Source: Solirubrobacterales bacterium (GTDB lineage Bacteria > Actinomycetota > Thermoleophilia > Solirubrobacterales > 70-9). Taken from it: a DNA stretch of 32,381 bases. A program made the translations under genes and the position numbers. The stretch is taken from contig JAFKLL010000044.1 in the NCBI GenBank assembly GCA_017304845.1, positions 1-32,381 on the forward strand. The letters are read 5' to 3'. Below, one piece after another: positions 1 to 6,893 of the stretch (position 1 is its first letter; every line of letters begins with the position of its first letter). The notes under the pieces are model-generated. The model saw nothing but the letters and a program-made list of their open reading frames with translations. It did no database searches and was not told the DNA's origin.

Positions 1-2
1 CG

Positions 3-344
3 GTCTGCTCGCTGCGGGTCGCGGTCAACGGCCGTCGCAAGGACCAGTCCGGCAACTGGGTCGACAAGCCCAACTACTTCAACGTCGTGGTCTGGGGCGC
101 GCAGGGTCAGAACTGCGCCAACTACCTCTCGAAGGGACGCCCCGTCGCGATCGACGGCCGACTCGACTGGCGCGAGTGGCAGGACAAGGAAGGCAACAAG
201 CGGCAGACGATCGAGATCGTCGCCGACACCGTCCAGTTCCTCGGCACCGCCGGCGGCAACAGCAACACCGGAACCAGCGACACCCCACCGGCGACACAGA
301 ACCCGGCAGGAATCTCCGGCGCTGACGACGACATCCCGTTCTAA
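3..344 (+). CDS. ssb: Single-stranded DNA-binding protein, C-terminal part (runs off the left edge)
   Basis: The frame is open from the window edge to the TAA at 342-344, so the start codon lies outside. It reads as the second half of a bacterial SSB OB-fold: a stretch ending in NYFNVVVWGAQ, then NCANYLSKGRPVAIDGRL, then a strand with IEIVADTVQFLG. A short Gly/Ser/Thr/Pro-rich linker follows, then the acidic tip DDDIPF. In the SSB family this tip recruits replication and repair proteins, so a functional C terminus is retained. The protein coats single-stranded DNA during replication, recombination and repair. It may be the element's own SSB, because the genes downstream look accessory and run in the same direction. 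Identity is secure; the missing N terminus cannot be judged. Confidence 0.95.
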   Translation, partial: VCSLRVAVNGRRKDQSGNWVDKPNYFNVVVWGAQGQNCANYLSKGRPVAIDGRLDWREWQDKEGNKRQTIEIVADTVQFLGTAGGNSNTGTSDTPPATQNPAGISGADDDIPF

Positions 345-381
345 CGACAAGCCCAAGGGCGAAACCAAGGAAGGAAGACCC

Positions 382-1023
382 ATGCGAACCATGCGAACCA
401 CGCCGGAACGTGACCCCGGCGAGTGTCACGCCCCGGACTGCTCCGGGCCCGCACTGCCCGGCAGGAACTTCTGCCGGATATGTCAGGCGGTACTCGACCG
501 GGTGAGAAAGGAACTCGAATCCGGTCGAGGAGCCAACCCTGGCGGCAACGCCAACAGAATCCCCACCGTCCAGAGCATCGACGATGCGAAGGCCGCCAGC
601 TTCGACGAGGGGCTTCGACGCAGGGCCAACAAGCGGGCACCTACCGACACCGAACGCCTGACTCGCGCTGTTCGAATCATCCAGCTCAGAAACGGGGGCA
701 AGTCGGACGACGCGATCGTCGCTCACCTTTGCCTGTCGGGAACCGAGGAACTCGAGGAGGATCTCGAGCGCTACCGGGCACGGACCCGCTCCAAGGCGAT
801 CGCTCGGACCAACGGTCTGCGACGAGACGTCCAGCTCGACGAAGCGATCATGACCAAGCTGAAGACTTTCGACGGGACCAGACAGGAACTCGCCGGCGAA
901 ATCGGAATCAGCTACAGCGCCCTGGCGTCACGCATCACGAGGTTGCGCCGGGACGGCTACGAGATCCCGGATGCGCGCAAGATCGCGACGAAGGAGGCGA
1001 CGAAGGACGCGATCGCTGCCTAG
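382..1023 (+). CDS. Zinc-cluster and helix-turn-helix protein, unknown target
   Basis: The 213-residue product begins at ATG 382, about 8 bases after a purine-rich AAGGAAGGA ribosome site. Residues 15-34 carry a compact Cys4 cluster (C15, C20, C31, C34) typical of a small zinc knuckle. A charged, mostly helical middle follows. Residues about 165-200 (TRQELAGEIGISYSALASRI) read as a winged or AsnC/sigma-type helix-turn-helix, then a basic tail. It therefore looks like a DNA-binding regulator or replication accessory factor. It lies 37 bases after ssb and is followed by a terminator-like hairpin, so it probably shares the ssb transcript. No family name can be assigned from sequence alone. Confidence 0.8.
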   Translation: MRTMRTTPERDPGECHAPDCSGPALPGRNFCRICQAVLDRVRKELESGRGANPGGNANRIPTVQSIDDAKAASFDEGLRRRANKRAPTDTERLTRAVRIIQLRNGGKSDDAIVAHLCLSGTEELEEDLERYRARTRSKAIARTNGLRRDVQLDEAIMTKLKTFDGTRQELAGEIGISYSALASRITRLRRDGYEIPDARKIATKEATKDAIAA

Positions 1024-1054
1024 CCGACCCAAGGCCCACCGAAGTACACACGAG

Positions 1055-1074
1055 AGCCGGCCACGTTGCCGGCT
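1055..1074 (+). terminator. Terminator-like hairpin after the zinc/HTH gene
   Basis: A perfect 7-bp stem, AGCCGGC (1055-1061) and GCCGGCT (1068-1074) with a six-base loop, is followed by TTTCGTCATT. It begins 31 bases after the stop of the gene ending at 1023. The T tract is weak, so it could be an attenuator rather than a full intrinsic terminator. Confidence 0.5.
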
Positions 1075-1087
1075 TTCGTCATTCCGA

Positions 1088-1104
1088 GACCGCAACGAGC
1101 GGTC
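1088..1104 (+). promoter_or_regulatory. Stem-loop ahead of the start at 1129
   Basis: GACCGC (1088-1093) and GCGGTC (1099-1104) form a perfect 6-bp stem with an AACGA loop. It ends 24 bases before the ATG at 1129, just ahead of the AAGGAG ribosome site. It resembles the stem-loops that precede several other first genes in this window. Confidence 0.4.
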
Positions 1105-1128
1105 CGAACACAACCTTGAAGGAGCAAC

Positions 1129-1326
1129 ATGGAACAAGACACGTTCCCTCGCTCGATCCCGATCACATGCGTGATCGACCGAACGGGCAACACGACCCTG
1201 ATGAGTCAAGAGGAGGCTGGAGCCTTCCTCATGAGCAATCCTCGGCTCGTCACCGGAATTCATCCCGCCTCGATGCAGCCATTCGCGGAGACCGCGGGAT
1301 CCGGCCAGGGAGGAGAGGGCCGGTGA
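1129..1326 (+). CDS. Small protein of unknown function (65 aa)
   Basis: ATG 1129 is preceded by AAGGAG at 6-base spacing, one of the better ribosome sites here. The 65-residue product has a strand-like start (SIPITCVIDRTGNTTLM) and a Gly/Glu-rich end, and no cysteine cluster or membrane segment. Its stop codon overlaps a GTG that opens the next small frame, so the two are probably translated together. I do not recognise a family. Confidence 0.65.
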   Translation: MEQDTFPRSIPITCVIDRTGNTTLMSQEEAGAFLMSNPRLVTGIHPASMQPFAETAGSGQGGEGR

Positions 1327-1463
1327 GTAGCGAGATTGCCACGAATCCCGACGATCAGGCCCTCGATCCAAACAGCGGGTCGACCGAACACCTTGCCGTG
1401 AATCTGATCGGCGATCCGACTCGGGCAATCATGCGGGATTACCTCATCGCACAGGAGGCCTGA
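1323..1463 (+). CDS. Very small coupled protein (46 aa) with a PTR..DYLI tail
   Basis: GTG 1323 overlaps the preceding stop by four bases (GTGA), the same coupling used throughout this region. The 46-residue product ends in GDPTRAIMRDYLIAQEA. A similar tail, DQPTRKLLCDYLIMARQ, occurs in a short frame at 4291-4365, which argues that both are real. The next gene starts 2 bases after its stop. The function is unknown; it could be a small adaptor or a regulatory peptide. Confidence 0.55.
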   Translation: MSSEIATNPDDQALDPNSGSTEHLAVNLIGDPTRAIMRDYLIAQEA

Positions 1464-1465
1464 GC

Positions 1466-1984
1466 ATGGGCGATCAGACGACCATCACCAAGCGGGATGG
1501 CATCCGCTTTGCCAACGCCCTGACGGAGGACGAGGTGATCGATAAGTACCTGCCCTCCTTCAAAGAGGCTTTCGAGCGGCTGAGGAAACCCGGACACGAC
1601 ATGGTCTACAACCACGACCTGCTTGGTCAAGTCGAAGGCCTAGCAGGCACGCCGGATGAGTCTCGCGCGATCTACTGGCTCCAGTGTGCCCGACGTATCG
1701 AGGCGCACTTCGAACGGGTCGACAACGCTCTCGAGAATGGCTGGGTCGACTACGGCACCCTGCCCGAGGACATGAAGGAGACGCGACCCGAGAGTGTGCT
1801 GCTCGTCGGACGCGGAAAGGACAGCAACGTAGTCGGCGGATCGACCGAATGGATCGAGATCCCGAAGGGTCGAATCGTGCTTGACCCCGAGACCGCAGAA
1901 CCAACCGGCGTCCTTCCCAAGGGCAAGCGTGTATACGGAGCCGAGATCGGGTGCCGTCGCCTGCTGGTGAAGTTCACCAAGTAG
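1466..1984 (+). CDS. Unknown protein (172 aa)
   Basis: ATG 1466 lies 2 bases after the previous stop and is preceded by an AGGAGG-like sequence in that gene's last codons (CACAGGAGGCC), at suitable spacing. The 172-residue product is soluble, with an acidic helical first half (residues 20-85) and a strand-rich second half (residues 100-172) with VLLVGRGKDSNVVGG and a turn-rich WIEIPKGRIVLDPETAEPTG stretch. No catalytic motif, membrane segment or metal cluster is visible. It ends the small-gene cluster: a hairpin-rich 160-base region separates it from the ParB-domain gene. Confidence 0.75.
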   Translation: MGDQTTITKRDGIRFANALTEDEVIDKYLPSFKEAFERLRKPGHDMVYNHDLLGQVEGLAGTPDESRAIYWLQCARRIEAHFERVDNALENGWVDYGTLPEDMKETRPESVLLVGRGKDSNVVGGSTEWIEIPKGRIVLDPETAEPTGVLPKGKRVYGAEIGCRRLLVKFTK

Positions 1985-2003
1985 CAGCCAGCCAGTAACG
2001 GAA

Positions 2004-2122
2004 AGCGTTCCAGACCCCGAATCTCGAACGCTACTTCCTGGGCCGCAAGAACGGCCCGAAATCGGCATTTGATGCCGATCGATTCGGGACAATATGTACC
2101 TGCGCGGGGGTCGCTCCCCGCG
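2004..2122 (+). promoter_or_regulatory. Array of four dyads with probable promoter before the ParB-domain gene
   Basis: Four inverted repeats follow each other: AGCGTTC/GAACGCT (2004-2010, 2026-2032), GGGCCG/CGGCCC (2040-2045, 2052-2057), ATCGGCAT/ATGCCGAT with a 3-base centre (2061-2079), and CGCGGGG/CCCCGCG around a GTCGCT loop (2103-2122). TTGATG (2069-2074) and ATATGT (2092-2097) are separated by 17 bases and could be -35 and -10. The third dyad would then sit on the -35 like an operator, and the fourth would be at the 5' end of the mRNA. GAAAGGAACAAC follows as the ribosome site. Repeated dyads next to a ParB-domain gene could also be protein-binding sites of a partition or autoregulation system. 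Confidence 0.5.
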
Positions 2123-2143
2123 AAAAAGCGAAAGGAACAACAC

Positions 2144-3799
2144 ATGAGTCACGCAGTCGCAGAAGCACCCGAAGTCTCCTACGTCGGGATCAACAGGATC
2201 AAGGTCGTTGACGGATTCAATCCCCGAGGACCCGTCACCAAAAAGTCGGTCGCGGACCTCGCCAAGTCGGTCAAGCAAGAGGGGATCCTGCAGCCGATCC
2301 TGATCCGACCCAACGAGAACGGCTACAAGCTGGTCGCTGGCGAGCGCCGGTACACCGCCGCCAAGATCGCCGGCGTCACCGAGATCCCGTGTCTCATCCG
2401 AGAGATGACTGACGAGGAAGCCCGGGCCGCGGCATTCGACGAGAACGAACAGCGCGAGGACATGACCGCGATGGCGAGAGCGCTCGCTCTCAACGAGCAG
2501 TACAAGTCCCTGGGAACGTTCAAGCTGGTCGCTGAGAAGCGGTCCATGCAGCCCCAGCAGGTCGCCGCGCTCGTGAAGATGTGCGATCTCCCGGCCTCCA
2601 TCCAAAAGATCGCGCTGGCCAACCCTGACTTCCACTCGGACCTGGCCAAGTCCCTGATCAACGTCGCCGAGACCCCGGGAGGCGAATCCGTCGCGGTGTT
2701 CCTCGCCAACCAGGCCATGGAACGAAGGGACCTCTACCGCCGCGTGCGAGACGACGTTCCCGGCCTGCTGGACGAGATGATCCGGTACCGGACGGACGCG
2801 AAGTCCAAGAAGGAACGCGACAGCATTCCCTACGTCGCCAAGCTCGGCCGGCTCGAACCGCAAGACGTCTTCGACAAGAAGAAGGCAGCGGCGCTGATCG
2901 AACGGGGACTCGCCGCGGTCAAACCCTTCGAAGAGTGGGAGGCCGAGCGAACGACCGGCCTGCGCGCGGTACGCAACAACCAGTACTCGACCGGGGAGCC
3001 GGGAGTAACCGTGTCCATGACCACGGAAAGCTTCGATCGCGTCCGGGCGGCCAAGTCGGCGTTCATCTTCGAGAACGAACGCGAGCGAGTCACCGTTCAC
3101 ATCTTCGACGAGGACGTCATCAAGGCCGAGGTGGAACAGATCATCGAGGCAGCCGGGAGAATCGCGGAGGCCGAGGTCAAGGAACGAAAGGATGCGGCCC
3201 GCAAGAAGGCCGAAGAAGCCGGTGTCAAGACGCCGGAGGGCGAAGATCCGGTCAAGGTCCAGCGAGCAACCGAGCGTGAGAAGGCAAAGAAGGAAGCCGC
3301 CAAGGCACGCGCGGAGAACGAGGCAATCGGTGCTGCGCTGCTCAAGCGTGGATCGAGGCCGCTGCCGAAGAAAGACCAGCTCGAAACCATTCGCCTGATG
3401 GCCAAGGTCACCGTCAGGCAATCAGACCATCTCGCAGCGGCAGGAATGCGCCTCTGCTTCACCGCCTGGAAGACGTCGGAGTTCAAGGAACTCAAGTCGA
3501 AGGTCAAGCGGGAGAAGGTCACCTGCCTCGAGCCGAACGAGGCCCAGGCGAGACTGATTCAGGCGATCGACGACGCCAAGACCGTCGACGAGATCCTGCG
3601 GATCATCACCGACGCCATGATCGCGGCGACGTACTCGAACGAAGCGGAGCTGCCTAAATCAAAGCGGGTCTACAAGGACAGCAGAACCCCGGTCCGGAAC
3701 GTTCTGCGCGACGACATGGAACTCATCGATCGGCTCGCGAAAAGAATGCTCCCGGAGGCCGTCGAGAAGTCCCGTCAGAAGTCCATCAATGCCGGCTAG
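2144..3799 (+). CDS. ParB/Spo0J-family protein with a long C-terminal extension
   Basis: ATG 2144 (MSHAVAEAPE) was chosen because AAAGGAA lies about 9 bases before it; an in-frame ATG at 2069 falls inside the dyad array. The 551-residue product opens with a ParB/Srx-type domain: FNPRGP near residue 25, GILQPILIRPNENG, then the signature GERRYTAAK, followed by the ENEQRED box and a KorB-like HTH region around 125-170. CTP-dependent ParB proteins use these boxes to bind and hydrolyse CTP while clamping DNA; the same fold also occurs in nuclease-like regulators. Residues about 330-420 are Lys/Glu/Ala-rich and probably coiled coil. At 551 residues it is much longer than a typical ParB of about 300. 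No ParA ATPase is visible in the window, so chromosome-style partition is uncertain; plasmid maintenance or regulation is equally possible. Confidence 0.85.
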   Translation: MSHAVAEAPEVSYVGINRIKVVDGFNPRGPVTKKSVADLAKSVKQEGILQPILIRPNENGYKLVAGERRYTAAKIAGVTEIPCLIREMTDEEARAAAFDENEQREDMTAMARALALNEQYKSLGTFKLVAEKRSMQPQQVAALVKMCDLPASIQKIALANPDFHSDLAKSLINVAETPGGESVAVFLANQAMERRDLYRRVRDDVPGLLDEMIRYRTDAKSKKERDSIPYVAKLGRLEPQDVFDKKKAAALIERGLAAVKPFEEWEAERTTGLRAVRNNQYSTGEPGVTVSMTTESFDRVRAAKSAFIFENERERVTVHIFDEDVIKAEVEQIIEAAGRIAEAEVKERKDAARKKAEEAGVKTPEGEDPVKVQRATEREKAKKEAAKARAENEAIGAALLKRGSRPLPKKDQLETIRLMAKVTVRQSDHLAAAGMRLCFTAWKTSEFKELKSKVKREKVTCLEPNEAQARLIQAIDDAKTVDEILRIITDAMIAATYSNEAELPKSKRVYKDSRTPVRNVLRDDMELIDRLAKRMLPEAVEKSRQKSINAG

Positions 3800-3809
3800 G
3801 AGCCCCGAG

Positions 3810-3840
3810 TGGGGTCGCGACGTGCCAGCGTCCGACCCCA
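3810..3840 (+). promoter_or_regulatory. Strong stem-loop between the ParB-domain gene and the winged-helix gene
   Basis: TGGGGTCG (3810-3817) pairs with CGACCCCA (3833-3840), and GACG pairs with CGTC inside it. This gives 12 base pairs interrupted by one bulged C around a TGCCAG loop. No T run follows, so it is unlikely to be an intrinsic terminator. It sits 30 bases before the ATG at 3870 and may be a processing, stability or attenuation element. Confidence 0.5.
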
Positions 3841-3869
3841 CCAAGGCACTCACGCAGTGGAGGTGTGAA

Positions 3870-4274
3870 ATGCAGACACAGAAGACCTCGATAGAGCAGG
3901 TCATCCTTGACCAGCTACCGGCCACGACAATCGAGCTGTACCGGGGGAACGACCCGACACACAACGGATTCGTCAAGTCGGCCCTCGAGAGCATGCGGCG
4001 CAATGGACGGATCGAACTCGATACATCCTCCCGGTGGCGGCTCAACCAGAATGGGCCCGAAGCAATCAGCCGCATCACAAGAGCCCTCACCGCTCGAGTG
4101 GATGGACCGATCTCAGGGGTAGTCACGGTCATTCCCAAGAACACCCCTAGTGGGGCGCGCCACTCCGGCGTACTTCTCCGGTGGAACAGCGAGAACGGAG
4201 CTGCCACCGAATTCTTCGGAGGGGCTCAGTCCTCTACCGATGTCGCCGAGCGGATGGAAGCGGAACTCCGATGA
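3870..4274 (+). CDS. Small winged-helix protein (134 aa)
   Basis: ATG 3870 was chosen because GGAGGTG lies 7 bases upstream; an in-frame ATG at 3789 overlaps the end of the ParB-domain gene and has no ribosome site. Residues 5-55 (SIEQVILDQLP, then HNGFVKSALESMRRNGRIEL) have the layout of a winged helix, with the wing at DTSSRWRL. The second half carries LLRWNSENG, which resembles RWTSENG at the start of the small protein at 6893, so the two may share a short domain. It probably binds DNA as a regulator. It may be co-transcribed with the ParB-domain gene. Confidence 0.7.
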   Translation: MQTQKTSIEQVILDQLPATTIELYRGNDPTHNGFVKSALESMRRNGRIELDTSSRWRLNQNGPEAISRITRALTARVDGPISGVVTVIPKNTPSGARHSGVLLRWNSENGAATEFFGGAQSSTDVAERMEAELR

Positions 4275-4290
4275 GCCCCGTCACATCTTC

Positions 4291-4365
4291 GTGATCGATG
4301 ACGACCAGCCGACCAGGAAATTGCTCTGCGACTACCTGATCATGGCCAGGCAATCAATCGAGTAA
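4291..4365 (+). CDS. Possible 24-residue peptide with a PTR..DYLI motif
   Basis: GTG 4291 opens a 24-residue frame, DDDQPTRKLLCDYLIMARQ, whose core matches the tail of the protein ending at 1463 (PTR, four variable residues, DYLI). It sits 16 bases after the stop of the winged-helix gene, which overlaps a seven-codon ATGA frame at 4271 whose own stop overlaps this GTG. There is no clear ribosome site, so translation would need coupling, or a frameshift has separated it from a longer gene. The resemblance is the main reason to list it. Confidence 0.3.
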   Translation: MIDDDQPTRKLLCDYLIMARQSIE

Positions 4366-4487
4366 CCGATAACGACCACGGTCGCCTCGATCGAATGGAA
4401 TGGATGCTCCTGCGGTTGAGATGTGGCTCAGTCTGGCTGATAGACGACGTGACACAACACATTCATTCCCATCGATTGATAGCCCGT

Positions 4488-4516
4488 TTGAACTGTTGGT
4501 ACACGAGTACTAGAGA
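4488..4516 (+). promoter_or_regulatory. Sigma-70-type promoter for the zinc/winged-helix gene chain
   Basis: TTGAAC (4488-4493), a 17-base spacer and TAGAGA (4511-4516) fit a housekeeping promoter. The surrounding 200 bases are relatively AT-rich and have no gene. Transcription would start near 4523, just ahead of the stem-loop at 4533. Confidence 0.55.
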
Positions 4517-4532
4517 ATAGATCTGCTTCTGT

Positions 4533-4546
4533 GAGGATCACTCCTC
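4533..4546 (+). promoter_or_regulatory. Leader stem-loop before the gene at 4569
   Basis: GAGGA and TCCTC pair around a TCAC loop near the predicted mRNA 5' end. AACGAGAAAGGAAGCACA then leads to the ATG 22 bases later. The layout matches the leaders at 2103 and 8040: stem, then a purine-rich stretch with AAAGGAA, then the start. Confidence 0.4.
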
Positions 4547-4568
4547 GCGGAACGAGAAAGGAAGCACA

Positions 4569-5045
4569 ATGCATAAAAAAGCAAAACAGGCGTCCGACAA
4601 GGACAGATCTCCCGAGCAATGGAGATGCGATGGCTGTATGACCACTGCGCCTGCGGGATCACTCGGATGGCAACAGGACGGTCCGGACGATGCGGGGGTC
4701 ACTGTTGAATGGTGTCCCGCGTGCCGTCCGCTGACGGCTGCCAGGGTGCTCGTGGCCCTGTCCCGGGAGGAAGCCGAACGAGTCCAGATTGGAATCCAGG
4801 TTTTGGAATCCAGCCTAGGAGCTTGCCAGGCTGACAAGAGTGCCGCCGAAGCGGTCCGGCGTGCCCTGGCCGTGGACCCGGACGAACTGGTGGAGCGGAT
4901 AGCGAAGGCGTTGTGGGAAGGCGGACGGGCGCAGGCTGGTTCGCTCATCGCTGGGTGGGACGAGACGCGAGCCGAGACGGCGAAGGCTTCGACTCGTCAG
5001 CTTGCCCGTGCTGTCCTTGCCGTGATCGGAGAAGAGCAGTCGTGA
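4569..5045 (+). CDS. Zinc-binding protein of unknown function (158 aa)
   Basis: ATG 4569 follows AGAAAGGAA at good spacing and is the first gene after the promoter at 4488. The N-terminal Lys-rich stretch is followed by CDGC and CPAC pairs (residues about 20-52) that would bind one zinc ion. The remainder is predicted to be helical and acidic, with repeated Ala/Glu/Arg patterns. No enzyme motif is visible. The stop overlaps the GTG of the next gene by four bases, starting a chain of six to seven coupled genes that runs to 7144. Confidence 0.75.
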   Translation: MHKKAKQASDKDRSPEQWRCDGCMTTAPAGSLGWQQDGPDDAGVTVEWCPACRPLTAARVLVALSREEAERVQIGIQVLESSLGACQADKSAAEAVRRALAVDPDELVERIAKALWEGGRAQAGSLIAGWDETRAETAKASTRQLARAVLAVIGEEQS

Positions 5046-5254
5046 AGAGCACACGGCCATATGAGGTGACCCGCCGAAGTCGCGATCACGGCTCGGGTCG
5101 GAAAGCGATCTGGATCCGCTGCCCGTTCTGCGCGGTGGAGGTCAAGGCGTTCGTGTGGTCCCTGTCCGGCTCCGGGAAGCGTTGCGAGTGCGGCGCGCTG
5201 TTCGGTGCCCGCGGCAAGGCGACCAAGGAACAGAATCCGGAGGCCCGTTCATGA
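5042..5254 (+). CDS. Small zinc-ribbon protein (70 aa)
   Basis: GTG 5042 overlaps the previous stop (GTGA), and the product is 70 residues. CPFC and, 23 residues later, CECG make a Cys4 zinc ribbon around a strand-rich core (VEVKAFVWSLSGSGKR). The tail is basic. Such single-ribbon proteins are common in phages and plasmids as DNA- or RNA-binding accessories, but nothing here fixes a target. Its stop overlaps the next ATG. Confidence 0.7.
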   Translation: MKSTRPYEVTRRSRDHGSGRKAIWIRCPFCAVEVKAFVWSLSGSGKRCECGALFGARGKATKEQNPEARS

Positions 5255-5514
5255 GTGACCGGGAACGGAAGTACGCGCTGATCAAGCTCGGCACGGGCGA
5301 CTACCTGTTGCCCAGCAACACGGGCCTGACCTTCTATCGGATCACCCGATCCGAGGAAGAGGGCTGGGATGTGTTCCGGTGGCGATACCGCCTGCTGAGG
5401 CACGATCCGATCGACGTTGAGGACTGGTCGATGTGGGACTGCGTCTCGCAGCTCGAAGAGACCCGTCGTGACGCGATCAACGAGGCGCTGAGGCTCGGTG
5501 ATGGTCGTGGCTGA
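5251..5514 (+). CDS. Unknown small protein (87 aa)
   Basis: ATG 5251 overlaps the preceding stop codon (ATGA). The 87-residue product is rich in Arg, Glu, Asp and Trp (MSDRERKYALIKLGTGDYLL, then DVFRWRYRLL and WSMWDCVSQLEE). It appears soluble, with no metal cluster or membrane segment. Its end overlaps the next gene by 14-17 bases. I do not recognise a family. Confidence 0.65.
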   Translation: MSDRERKYALIKLGTGDYLLPSNTGLTFYRITRSEEEGWDVFRWRYRLLRHDPIDVEDWSMWDCVSQLEETRRDAINEALRLGDGRG

Positions 5515-6475
5515 CCGGACCCCCAAGAGCCCGGAACGATGGGTGAACGCCGTGATCGAGACCCGGATACCCCTTGACGTGGGTGTGGACGCTGACTCGG
5601 AGGCGAAGCTCGCGGCGGCTGAGGAAGCCGCTGCCCCGCTGTTCGAGGTAGCCGGCGAGCACGTCGACGTGGTCCGGTTCGAGGACGTGGAGGATGGCGA
5701 TCCGCTCGCCCCGGAGCGGTGCCCGACTTGCGGTCCGTTGAACGACGGTGTTGTCCCGCACTCGGACGGCGTGAAGTGCTGCGATCCCTGGCACGACGAC
5801 CGCTCGGTCTCGTCAACCCCGGACGGCGGCGCCGGCGTGCCCGAGCACATGCGAGCGTTCGGTCAACTCCCCGCTTCCCCGGACAGCGAAGGGCCGGACG
5901 AGCGGTGTGAACGCTGCGGCAACACCGGGATACCCGGACATCCGCCGACCGCCAAGGGCTTCTGTGACTGCCGTTCGGGTCGGGAGAAGGCGGCGGCGAT
6001 GTCTCGCATGTTGGCGCTGATGATTGCTAGTGCCGAGGTTGGAGAGAAGCGGGGCACCGCGCCGCCGTTGAGCTCTCACTCCGGCGCTGAACTGCTCAAC
6101 GCCTTGGAAGCTGCGGGCTGGACGCTGGCCCGGGCCGCTCTCGCTGGGTCCGGGCAGGAAACCACGAGGCTGGTGAGTGTGGGAGAGCGCTTCGGCCTTC
6201 CTGCCTACACTCATCCGGACGTTCCTCGCGGGGTCGTCGCTCTCGTTGCTGCTAGCTCGGCCCCGGGCGTTCTTCGCTCCGGTGGTGCCGTCGATGCCGC
6301 CGAAGTTACCGCCCCGATAGTTGAGCAGGCCGTGGTCGCTGAGATCCGGGCCAAGGTGGAGGGACTGCGGGTCGACGGACGGCACCCCGCCGTAGCGGCG
6401 GCTCGCTTCCACAACCAGGCCATAGCGGATGTTCTCCACCTGCTGGATTCGTTCGGTGAGGAGACGGAACAGTGA
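5501..6475 (+). CDS. Unknown protein with Cys-rich segments (324 aa)
   Basis: ATG 5501 is the likeliest start; GTG 5498 is directly before it in frame. Residues about 70-92 hold CPTC and a CC pair, and residues about 130-150 hold CERCGNTGIPG and CDCRSGRE, a DnaJ-like CxxCxGxG pattern that could bind zinc. The rest is Ala/Glu/Val-rich and probably helical. The gene overlaps its upstream neighbour and its stop overlaps the next GTG. No enzymatic motif is seen. The function is unknown, perhaps a nucleic-acid-binding scaffold given its neighbours. Confidence 0.7.
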   Translation: MVVADRTPKSPERWVNAVIETRIPLDVGVDADSEAKLAAAEEAAAPLFEVAGEHVDVVRFEDVEDGDPLAPERCPTCGPLNDGVVPHSDGVKCCDPWHDDRSVSSTPDGGAGVPEHMRAFGQLPASPDSEGPDERCERCGNTGIPGHPPTAKGFCDCRSGREKAAAMSRMLALMIASAEVGEKRGTAPPLSSHSGAELLNALEAAGWTLARAALAGSGQETTRLVSVGERFGLPAYTHPDVPRGVVALVAASSAPGVLRSGGAVDAAEVTAPIVEQAVVAEIRAKVEGLRVDGRHPAVAAARFHNQAIADVLHLLDSFGEETEQ

Positions 6476-6768
6476 GCCGGGACGAACTCCGCGGCCGTGT
6501 CCTGACGCTGCTCGCCATGGAGCCGCGGTCGGTTCTGCGCCTGAACGAGGCATGGACCGCGAAGGCGATCGCGTGGCGGCTGGGCGAGACGATCCCGGCC
6601 GTCAACGGGGCCTTGCTCTACCTCCGTAATCGTGGCTTGGTGGGCCGATGGGTGCCGTATGAAAATGGTGACCCTCAGCCCTTTGCGAGCCCGCGGTTCT
6701 TCGCGACGGGGTCGGGCGGCGCGGCGGTCCGGGTTCTGGCGGCCTCTTCTGGAAACGAGGAGAGTTGA
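6472..6768 (+). CDS. Winged-helix DNA-binding protein (98 aa)
   Basis: GTG 6472 overlaps the previous stop. The 98-residue product reads as one winged helix: helix 1 in RGRVLTLLAM, the turn and recognition helix in TAKAIAWRLGETIPAVNGAL, then YLRNRGLVGRW leading to the wing. The pattern of helix, 'net' segment and GLV wing is that of MarR/GntR-like domains. It is probably a transcriptional or replication regulator of the element. Its stop shares one base with the next ATG. Confidence 0.7.
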   Translation: MSRDELRGRVLTLLAMEPRSVLRLNEAWTAKAIAWRLGETIPAVNGALLYLRNRGLVGRWVPYENGDPQPFASPRFFATGSGGAAVRVLAASSGNEES

Positions 6769-6893
6769 TGGGACCGCACCACTGCCCCGGATTCGGCCGA
6801 TTCACCTCGGGCCACGCCGGGCACGATCAGAGCGGCAGCGAGACTTGGTTCTGGCGGTGCGTCTGCGGGCGCCACGGATCGGAGGGGTACTGA
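6768..6893 (+). CDS. Tiny Cys/His-rich protein (41 aa)
   Basis: ATG 6768 overlaps the TGA of the previous gene by one base, and AGGAGAG lies about 7 bases before it. The 41-residue product has HHC near the start, a HAGH in the middle and CVCGRH near the end, so it is probably a single zinc-binding finger. Its stop shares a base with the next ATG (TGATG). Despite its size, the coupling on both sides and the metal ligands support it as a real gene. Confidence 0.55.
   Translation: MGPHHCPGFGRFTSGHAGHDQSGSETWFWRCVCGRHGSEGY

Noticed and set aside
423..1463. A 346-residue plus-strand frame spanning 423-1463
   Set aside because: Most of it is out of frame with the zinc/HTH gene and Arg/Gly/Pro-rich. 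Only the final 46 codons (from GTG 1323) have gene character.
1640..3421. A 593-residue minus-strand reading opposite the ParB-domain gene
   Set aside because: It is a mirror of the true gene in GC-rich DNA. It is Leu/Gly/Asp/Arg-rich with no domain, whereas the plus strand has clear ParB motifs and a ribosome site.
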